Assembly (NCBI GenBank): GCA_001662425.1
Contig: BDDC01000756.1
Span: 3,884 to 17,508, forward strand
Direction of reading: 5' to 3'
Length of the DNA: 13,625 nucleotides
DNA from: Chlamydomonas sphaeroides
Taxonomy: Eukaryota; Chlorophyta; Chlorophyceae; Chlamydomonadales; Chlamydomonadaceae
Part shown: positions 1-8,600 of the stretch, piece after piece
How positions within the stretch are numbered: position 1 is the stretch's first letter
How the letters are laid out: each line of letters begins with the position of its first letter
The notes under the pieces: model-generated
Databases searched by the model: none
What the model saw: the letters and a program-made list of their open reading frames with translations, nothing else
Told to the model about the DNA's origin: nothing
Translations under genes and position numbers: made by a program

Positions 1-307
1 CCTCTACGACCCCGTGCTCAGCCCTAATGTCCCCGTACAGCCGGCACTCAAGCAATACGTGCATCTCATCATCCTCCACACAGTCCCGGTCTAGCAACGC
101 GCAGAACCGGCAACAGCGCTGATCACGCGCGCGCCCGCTTGGCCGGTTGATCGCCAGCCCCCACGCGCTCAACCGAAAACGCATCAGCGCCACGTGGTGC
201 TCGCGCACAATGTACCCAGCGCCCAGATGCAGCGGCTCGCCCATCCATTTCTTGTACCGGCACATCTGCACGCCCGGGCCCGGCACGCCACGGACCCGGC
301 GTAGTGT
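1..307 (-). mobile_element. 3' part of a non-LTR retrotransposon (LINE) ORF, partial
   Basis: An open frame on the minus strand starts after an in-frame TAG (308-310) and runs off the left edge of the window, so this is a fragment. It encodes a stretch with VALMRFRLSAWGL followed by a zinc-knuckle-like pattern: CRFC, then an acidic DDEMH and LLEC, i.e. C-x2-C ... H-x4-C. This arrangement (a basic 'ALxRFRL' helix, then a CCHC motif with 'DExH..xEC') is typical of the C-terminal end of LINE ORF2 proteins in green algae, downstream of the reverse transcriptase. Neither the RT domain nor the endonuclease is visible. The stop just upstream suggests a 5'-truncated or decayed copy, although an exon border cannot be excluded. 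It lies downstream of gene A on the same strand. Confidence 0.65.
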
Positions 308-860
308 CTAGCGCGCTTGGGCGGCCGTCTTCAGACACGCACCATGGCTGCTGTCCCCTCGGCCCCCAAGGCACCGTACCCCATTCTCGGCCATAGCGAG
401 CCATCTGCGCAGCCCTGAACAGCCATATGGGACCCTGGCACCAAGCATATATGTTTCAAGCCGGTGGCGCGCTGTGTTAGCGGCCTTGGTGGCACGAACG
501 TGCCCACGTCCGTGTTCGGACCCCATATACGGGAACCGCCGTACGACAAGACCCCCACACTCCGTGGCCCGATCCAGCGGTGCCGGTCCCATGCTTGAAG
601 GTGTGTGGGGGTGAAAATTATGGCCCGGCAAAGTTGGGGCATTTTCTCAGGCCGTGGCCGGAGTGGCACCTGCGTGCCGAGGGGGCTGGGACAGACGCTC
701 GTCGCTATGCGCTGCCTGCTGGACCGGGAGGCCTCCATCCTGGCAGCGACCCAGCTCCAGCTCATGCGTGCTTACTCCTCAGTAGGAAGCTCGCCTCCGT
801 GCTTCAATCTCGTCTGTAGAGAGCCGCAAGACCTCCTGCGCTGCGTGCGTGTACCGTCTA
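308..860. other. Intergenic stretch, no gene recognised
   Basis: Open frames occur on both strands, but none shows a recognisable domain, a splice pattern or the residue composition of the neighbouring genes. It may hold decayed sequence of the adjoining retroelement, but I see no motif that proves it. Confidence 0.4.
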
Positions 861-865
861 TTACA
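861..865 (-). terminator. Candidate polyadenylation signal TGTAA of gene A
   Basis: TGTAA, the usual polyadenylation motif in Chlamydomonas and Volvox, reads on the minus strand here, about 640 nt past the gene A stop codon. I found no other minus-strand TGTAA between this site and the stop. That makes 866-1505 a plausible 3' UTR, of a length normal for volvocine genes. The cleavage site itself cannot be seen. Confidence 0.5.
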
Positions 866-1505
866 ATGCAGCTTGCTCGTGGCAAAAGCCCAGCTCGACC
901 AGTACATGCCGCTTGCCATGGGACAATCAGGCCCATGTAGACATATATATGCGAGCCACGGTGTGCGGCGGGCGTGTGGGTCTGTGAGGTGCCCGGCCAG
1001 CTGCGTGCTGTCGCCTTACGCCCAGAAACTAAGCCGCCTGGGTAGCAAAGCGCAGCCCGCGTCACGTTCGTGCCCAAGTAAGGCAAGGAGCACACACACA
1101 GCTGTGGTACTCTATCATGACCCCAAAAGCGATCACACAGGCGGCAAGCCCTGCTGGCACGGCACGGCAGGTCCCCACCACAGCCCCCTCCCGGCCCCAC
1201 CGCCGCCACGCAACCCGCATACATGCCAGCGACTTACGTGCGTCGTCCCCTCGCATTGCTTGCCGCTCCCCTCCGCCACTCCCCTACGCACGTTCACTGT
1301 TGCTCGCTCAAGACTCCCTCAGTCTTTGTGCGCATATGTCGCTGCCGCAGGTGGACGCTGACGCTATGAGGTCTCAATTGGGCACCGTCAATTATTTGCG
1401 CACACACAGATGTCGCTGCGCGGCGGTGAGTCGCTGACGCGGGAGCCCCGGCAGCATATGCTGCACGCATGCGTCGCCGATCGAGGGCGGCGCATTGATC
1501 ATCAT
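866..1505 (-). other. Probable 3' UTR of gene A
   Basis: This stretch lies between the TAG stop of gene A and the first downstream TGTAA on the same strand. No coding sequence or RNA gene was recognised in it; the open frames here look random. Confidence 0.4.
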
Positions 1506-2649
1506 CTATCGGACGTAGGTCAGCCGGAACAGCACCGCGTCGGTGGCGGCGCAGGCCATGAGCCGCACGGGGCTGTACCCCGCCGTGACGCAGGTGTTGC
1601 CCGCCCGCATGAGCGCCACGCTGCAAGCGGCGGCAGCCATGTGCGTGCGCGGGCCCGGCATGTGGGTCATGTCAGCGGGATGGAGCCGTCGGAGGTAGGG
1701 CGAGCGGAGGGGCAGCAGGAGCAATGGCAAGGGCGTTGCTTGGCGAGGATAGCCCTGCTGCTAACATATGCGCGCATGCAGTTTCGGTGTACGTACGCCG
1801 ACGTATCGCCGCCGAGCGACGCACGCCCGCACGCACGCACGCACGCACGCAGCCTCACGTGGACGACGACACGCCCTCGAACGTGAAGGCCTCGTAGCCG
1901 GCGCCCGAGCAGGCCTTCACGGCCAGGACCTTGGGGCTGGCCCACGGGTCGAGCACGTCCATGCACAGAGCGCCGTTGAGGTAGGGCTTGACCAGGTGCC
2001 GCCCATCTGGGGGCGATCGATGAAGGTGATGAGGTAGGGTGACGAGGGACGTGTAGGACGGGGCGGGGGGCAGGGAGGCAGCAGGCTGGGATGGGCGCCG
2101 CAGGCCCATCCGACGCTGCGCGCGCGTGGTGAGCTTTACTTGGCGGGGCTGTGCGCTTGCCCCTGACCATGACAGACCCGGCTGCAGGATGGTAATGCTC
2201 GCTTTGGGTTTCGGGGGTCGCTGGTCGCATCCTCACTAGGGAGGACTTCATCATAGAACAGGTTGGTCATCGAGTAAGCGCAGCTGGCCTCGATGATCTT
2301 GTCGCCTGGGGTCGAGCGAGGGCAGCGAGCAGCTTTCAACAAAGAACCAGCGAGCAGCAGCTTGCACGCACGCGACTTCGGCAGTAGCCATCTGTCGATG
2401 GACATGCCACCGTGCCATCCATAACATACATGTATGATTGCGCGTGCAAGCCCGGCGGCCTCTGCTGTAGCCGGGTCATGCCGGTGCACGGCCGTGGCCT
2501 AAAAGCCCCGTGGGGCTGCGCCTCGCCACGTAGCACGCAGCAGCCGGGAGGCAGGACCGCGGCTACGCACGCACCTGCTTCGATCCGCCCATCTGCGCTG
2601 TGCATCTCGACGGCGAGGCACTTGTCAGTGAGCAGGGAGCGAAGGATGG
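1506..2649 (-). other. Gene A domain 4, C-terminal beta-trefoil-like domain (exons 19-22)
   Basis: The exons are 75, 69, 148 and 115 nt, with phases 1-1, 1-1, 1-2 and 2-stop. Lobe 1 has SLLTDKCLAVEMHSADG, then IIEASCAYSM and LFYDE. Lobe 2 has NGALCMDVLDPWASP, VLAVKACSG and YEAFTFEG. Lobe 3 has GNTCVTAGYSPVRLMACAA and VLFRLTYVR, directly followed by TAG at 1508-1506. The protein therefore ends at the end of a domain with no tail or membrane anchor. The first exon is shorter than the 96 nt of its counterparts, and the last has lost the splice donor seen in domains 2 and 3. Confidence 0.68.
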
Positions 2650-5600
2650 CTGCAGCAGTGGTTGGAGCGGCGGGATGGAGGGATGCGTTGCATTAGGACG
2701 CGCGCGTCGGGGCGCACCGCAATTGGCTAGAGTGGGCCACTTGGGAGTTGGTCCGCAGCGTGACACGTCGGGGGTGGCACGCATAAGCGAGGCGAGGCGA
2801 GGCGAGGCCCGTGTAGGTAGCGCGCGGGGGCTACGGGGGCTTTTCACACCTACCAGAGCCCTGGCCAGGAGGCCCAGGCCTGCCTCCTGGTCCTGGCACA
2901 TACATATATGTATGTATATATATATTTAGTCGCCGTCAGCACCGCACACCTCGGCGCCCAGCAATCGGCGGCGGCGGTGCTGCGCGTATGGGCGGGCGGC
3001 GGGCGGCGGGCGGCATGGTGTTGGGGGAGGGAATGAGCACACAGTGGTGTTGGGCAGCGGGGGACGCGACAGCCGAGCAGCAGCAGCTAAGACGACCTCG
3101 CAGAACCCAGCACTGCCCCAGCAGCAGTCCGTCGGGCGCTGCCCCCCGGGTGACGGCGTTGGGTCCCGGCCACGCAGGCACACCTGAGAGAGACATGAAG
3201 AGCACCTGCGTGGACAGCAAGGCAAGCTGTGAGTGACGCGCGGTAGGTCCGATAAGTAAGGTGGCACTCCGGTTCCAGTACACGAACACATGGGTTGTGT
3301 TGCTTGTAACTTATGACCGGCCACATGAGCGGGTTCGTTGGGTGCGGCGCGCTAGGGCCTCGATCCCCCCTTGCGTGTGCTGGAGGCTCGCTGGCGGTGT
3401 TTGCCGCGCGCTGCGCTGCTAGCCGCCAGAGCTCACCTCGAACTGCTGGTACCACTGGTCCAGGCTGCAGCGCTGCAGCGTCATGGGGAGGCCCGAGCCG
3501 CCGGCTCTGGCCTCGGCTGCACCGTCGTCGCCGCTGCCGTCCAGCGACGCCGCGGCCGTCATGTTGCCGCCCGCATCATCGCCACCGGCGGCACCCAGCT
3601 GGGCGGTGGCCGACTTGGGTTGCGTAGCGAAGAAGTCGACGCACAGCTGGCGGTTGGCCCAGGGCGAGAGACCGACCCTGTGCGGGAGGTGTACGCAGCA
3701 GAGCAACCTCGGCTCGCGTGCAGGACCCCGGCCAAGCGGGCGCCGGCGGGGCCGGCGGAGGCCAGACCCAGCCCCACGCGCTTACTAGGCAGACTTTCAG
3801 AAGCCACGCCGGCTCATACGTCCCGTTGCGGCCGCGGCACCGTGCGCTCGGCGGCTGCCCCATCGCACACACGCACGCACATACATACACACACGCACCG
3901 GCCGCCGGGCAGCTGCGCGACGAAGAAGTTGACGACGGCGCTGCCGGCAGAGCAGCGCGCCACGCCCAGCGTGCTGCCGACAGACAGGGTGCCCTCCGGC
4001 GCGGCCATGCAGGATTGCGTGTCGCGTGCGGCGCGGAACTGGTAGTAGCCCTGGCCTGCGACGGGCGAGGGCCCAAAGCAACACACGCACGATGACGTTG
4101 GCGGAATGCGCATGTAGGGGTGCGACCCCATCCTTGGCTGCGCTGCGAATTCACGTGCGATGCGCGCATGACAGCCCAGGACTGCGGCCAGCGACCGACA
4201 CGGCCGCTGCACTGCGAGCGAACGCGCTGGCCCTGCCTGCATCACCGACCCGCTCCCTCCCATACATACATTCATGAAAGGTGTGCAGCTCACCCTGCGG
4301 GCTGGCATACCAGTACGATGTGTCCACGTGGCAGGGATCCTCCACCAGGGCCTCGCCTGGAGGATAGACGGCGGTGCGTGGGCGGGTCGGGTGGGATACG
4401 GCGACGGCGGTGTTGGGGGCAGCCGGTGGCAGCAGGCAGTCGCTCGTGGCCTGGGTGCCCTGCCCCCTCCCGAGGTCAGCCAAGGCAGCCCTGCCCCTGC
4501 CGATGGTCACACGACGCGCCCTCCTTGCTCGCAACCGATTTGTCGGCGCCCGGTGCGCGCGCTACCGCCGGCTCTCGCCCAGGCGCTGCCGAGGCGCGCT
4601 GCTGCTGCTGCTGCGCTGTGCCGGCGGGCCCACGGATCGAGCGCCACCACGCCGCGCCGCCGCACCTGCGATGCCGCCGTTGAGGGCGGCCGCGCACCTG
4701 CGCGCGCTGCCGCCAGCTGGCGGCCGCCGCATGGTCGTGAGCAGCAGCGGGCGGCCGGACGCTGCAGAGTGCGATCGATGGTGAGGGTGGGGTGCGCGGG
4801 GGCCAGCTGCAGTTACGTCGGTTACGGTCGGTTACGGTTGAGTCCGCCGACAGTTGCGTGTGCATGTGCGCCAGATGGGCCCAGGAGCGAGGCGCTCTCG
4901 AGAGCAAGCAAGCAAGAGCGGGAGGCTGCGGAATAACACTGGACAGTGGCTGACGACAAGCAGCATGCAGCCCCGACTCACGGATGTCTGCCGCGGCGAC
5001 GATCGGCGGCGGCGGCGGGCGCCTTGGCGGCGGCGGCGGAGAGCGCTTCGGCGGTGGGGGCCTCGTGCCTGCGTGCGTGGGAGAGAGCGCAACGCAGCAG
5101 CAGATAGAGCGACGTGTGGCTAGCGACGAGCCGACTGGAGGCACACGCTCAGCAAACCAACGCACATCGCGGACAAGCAACCCCGTCCGGGGGACTTGTC
5201 CGCCGGGACGTGGCCAGGGCCGCGCGCGGCTCCTTGGCTTCTAGGGGCCAGCCGGGGACTCGCGCCGCCCGGCTCCGGTTATTACCGGCTCCGTCCGGTC
5301 GGTCGGTCGGCTCCTGGGTCAGGCTTACTTTGCGCCCATTACCGCAGCCATGCGCCCCGTGCGGCTGCGCCCCGTGCGTCAGGAAGGAAGGGAGTTCCAT
5401 GGCTGGCTGGCTGGCTGGCTGGCTGGCTGCTTACTGGGCAGCGGGGGCGGCTGTGCCACCTACCCACGCACCCGAGGGTGGCACGCACCTGGCTGCAGGG
5501 TGTACTGCTGGTAGAGCCCGCTGGTGGCGCAGGGCAGGATGTTCCAGGGGCTGCTCCAGGAGCTGAGGCACATGGAGGGGGCGTGCAGCGGCCGCAGCAT

Positions 5601-8600
5601 GTAGCTGCAGGCATGGGCGGACGGACGGCATGTGGGGGGGGGCAGGGAGGGAGGCATGTGTGTGTGTTCGTAATAATCAACATAGCCCGGCATGTGTGTG
5701 TGGGCGGCAGGCAGGGAGGCGGGGATGCGCAGGAATGAAGGTGCGGGGGTCTAAGCCTGCACTGTCCCCTAACACGACAGACGGAGCCTTGCCTCCCCCC
5801 TGCGCCCCGTCGTCGCTATTAGTGCCAATGCAGCAGCGCCAGGCGCCTCTTCCCCAGTGCGTGTGCCCGGCCCCCGCCCGCCCCGCCACACAACCCGCAC
5901 CCGCGCCTGCCTCACCGCGCCGTGCTGCCTCCGGGCGGGTGGTAGGCGAACCAGTAGGCGTGCAGGCCGGCGCCGCAGGCCGTGAGGCCCACCTCCGCAC
6001 CGGACAGCCTGCTGCCTCGCAGCACCGCCAGGCAGTACTCCTTCTCATCGTGCATGGCGCTCCAGATGCGGTGGACGCCGCCGCCTGCGCATCGCGCGCA
6101 CACACGCGCGTGCGCGTGCGTGCGAGGGGGAAATGGGGGTTGCAGGAGCGTGACCTCGGACAGTAGTTGCCGCGCGCGAGGCGGGGACGCCGTTTTGGAG
6201 AGGGGCCACAAAATAGAAATAGAAGTGGTTACCACTTGTGTAAAATACAGGTCATTGCATTCAGGAGGGCGGGCGTGTATGGGGCGAGCCCCACGCACGC
6301 CTACCACCGGCAGAGGGGCCACGGCGGAGGCGTGAGCTCTTAGGCAACTTGGACGACAAGCCCGCACACACGTGTACGTGCTCATGGGATGCTCGGCAGA
6401 CAGTTGGGGCAGCGCGGCATCCCCGTGGGAGGGGTACACACCGGCCTCGAGGCGCGAGTCAGCTGTATGTCGGGGTGGTGCGTGTGTAGTGGCTAGCGGC
6501 GCACACCATAAGGCGCGACCTGCCGCGCATCTAGCGCCTGCTGCCTCGGGATTGGGGAGCGAGGCCTGCTACTCGCGGAAGGTCTATCTTGGGTCGCAGT
6601 GGCCCCCTGCCGCCAACGGCCCGGCCCGCCCTGCGGACCCTACCCAGGGCCTCGAACATGAAGAGTTGGGAGCGGGTGCCGTCGCAGGGGGCTGACACGG
6701 TGTAGCCCACTGCGTGCGGCAGAAAGTAGCCACGCCAGGTTCATATGTTTGATTGTGAATGAAGTTGCGCCCCAGGGCTTGCGCACGTCCTGAAGAAGAA
6801 GTTGTGCAGCAGCATCGGCGAGCGCCGAGGCACTCGCCCGCCGGCGGCGCAACCCCGCCACAGCAGCCCGAGCGCAGCGCCCTGCCTCCCTGCCCCGCCT
6901 CCACAGCGTAACCCGCAGGCTGCTATATGCCCTGCTAGCTCGCTCTATCTCCTAGACGTCAGAGGACATGTTTGCGTGACAAGGTGCGCCACCGAGCGGC
7001 GGCGGCGGCGGCGGCGGCATGGCTCACTGTTGAGCAGAACTTCGCCGGGCGCGTCACGGACGTCAAGGCATGTGCTGGGGTAGGCCCCTAACACAGGCAT
7101 GATGGTCAGGGGTATCATGTTGGCTGCGGTGGGCGGTCCAGGCCAGCGAGGGTGGCAGCAGGGCCGCAGCGGACGGAGGTGAGAAGGAGGGGAGCGGGCC
7201 GTCACATGGCTGTGATAGCTAGGTGCGCCGAGACACAAGGCACGCAGGCCGCATACTCGAACCAAGCCGGTGCGGTCCGCACCACCCACCCAAGCAAGCA
7301 ACTCACGGTGCTGGGTTGAGCCGATGTTTGCGCCGATGAGGCCAATACCCAATGCGATGTCGAGAAAGGACAGCGGCGGAGGGCTTCGGGCTCGCGGAGG
7401 CGGCGGCGAGTGGCGCGGGGGCGGTGGAGAGCGCCGGGGCGGCGGCGAGCGGCGCGGGGGCGGCGAACGGCGCGGGGGCGGCGAACGGTGCGGGGGCGGC
7501 GAACGGCGCGGGGGCGGCGAACGGCGCGGGGGCGGTGGGGAGCGACGGGGCGGCGGCGAACGGCGCGGGGGCGGCGAACGGCGCGGGGGCGGCGAACGGC
7601 GCGGGGGCGGCGGGGAGCGGCGCGGGGGCGGCGGGGAGTGGCGCGGGGGTGGTGGGGAGCGCTGCAGCGGGTTAGGCGGTGGGCTGGGGTGCGTGACATC
7701 GACTGTACGGCATTTGGGGCCAGCATCAAGGGGCACGACCGGGCAGGTGGGTCAACACGTGGTCCTGCGTGGCCAAGCTGCCGGGCAAAGCAGACAACGC
7801 AGGCTGCACATACATCGAGCACGTCTCTCCCCGGTCCTCCCATTTCGTTTCTCACACGTCCGCACTATGAAGCCCTGGTAGGCGTCCGGGTGGCAGGCTT
7901 GGACTCGGAGGTAGCCAAAGTGCGGCACCCCCGTGTCGGGGCCGTCGTAGGGCTCAGAGGCATCCAGGCACAAGTCCAGGGCGTGGCGAGGCGACAATGA
8001 GTACCTGCCATGTTGGGGTGCACAGTCAAGGGCCCGGGCGGCGTAAGACGTGCAAGGCCCTCCATCATGCAAGCCGCGCACGAGCGTCCGAAGCCCAGCC
8101 ACAAGATTGACAGATATGCACAGCAGTCACCTGTCAAACTCGTCGGGAAGGGGAGTCCAGGCGCGCCAGACCTGTAAGCCGGGTAGGTCCAACACAGCAG
8201 CAAATCGGGTGCCACTGGATACCACGCACCATGCAGAGGGGTGTGCCGGTGCCAGTGTGTGTACGAGCTGCATGACATATGTATGGCATGTACGTCACGG
8301 GCTACACCAGCACACTGTCCTGTGGCCGACGAACCTGGCTGAGGTCATAGGCCGAGCACAGCGTCAGCACCACGCTCGCTCCGGGGGCGCTTGAGCTGGC
8401 CATGACGCTCATGCACAGCAACGGGTTGCCCAACGGCTTGAAGCGGAAGCCGTCAGAGCCTGCGCCCCAAGCACAGCACAGCACAGCGCAGCACAGCACA
8501 GCACAGCACAGCACAGCACAGCACAGCACAGCACAGCACAGCACAGCACAGCGCAGCGCAGTGCAGCACAGCACAGCACAGCACAGCGCACCGCAGCACA

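Noticed and set aside
2926..2990. End of gene A at the stop codons just after the PPPPIAG stretch, with the AT tract as a terminator
   Set aside because: Four further exons downstream (2649-1506) continue the domain series with matching phases and end in a clean stop, and the AT tract lacks TGTAA.
4550..4665. Continuation of gene A exon 14 in a VALDPWARR frame
   Set aside because: It would need a frameshift. Splicing at GCAG|GTGCGG (4666) to 4356 joins in phase and restores the expected second half of lobe 1.
7270..8000. Long plus-strand Gly/Arg and Ala/Gly open frames opposite gene A linker 1
   Set aside because: They are mirror frames of the GC-rich RRSPPP repeat and have no splice-consistent neighbours; the minus strand joins in phase with flanking exons.
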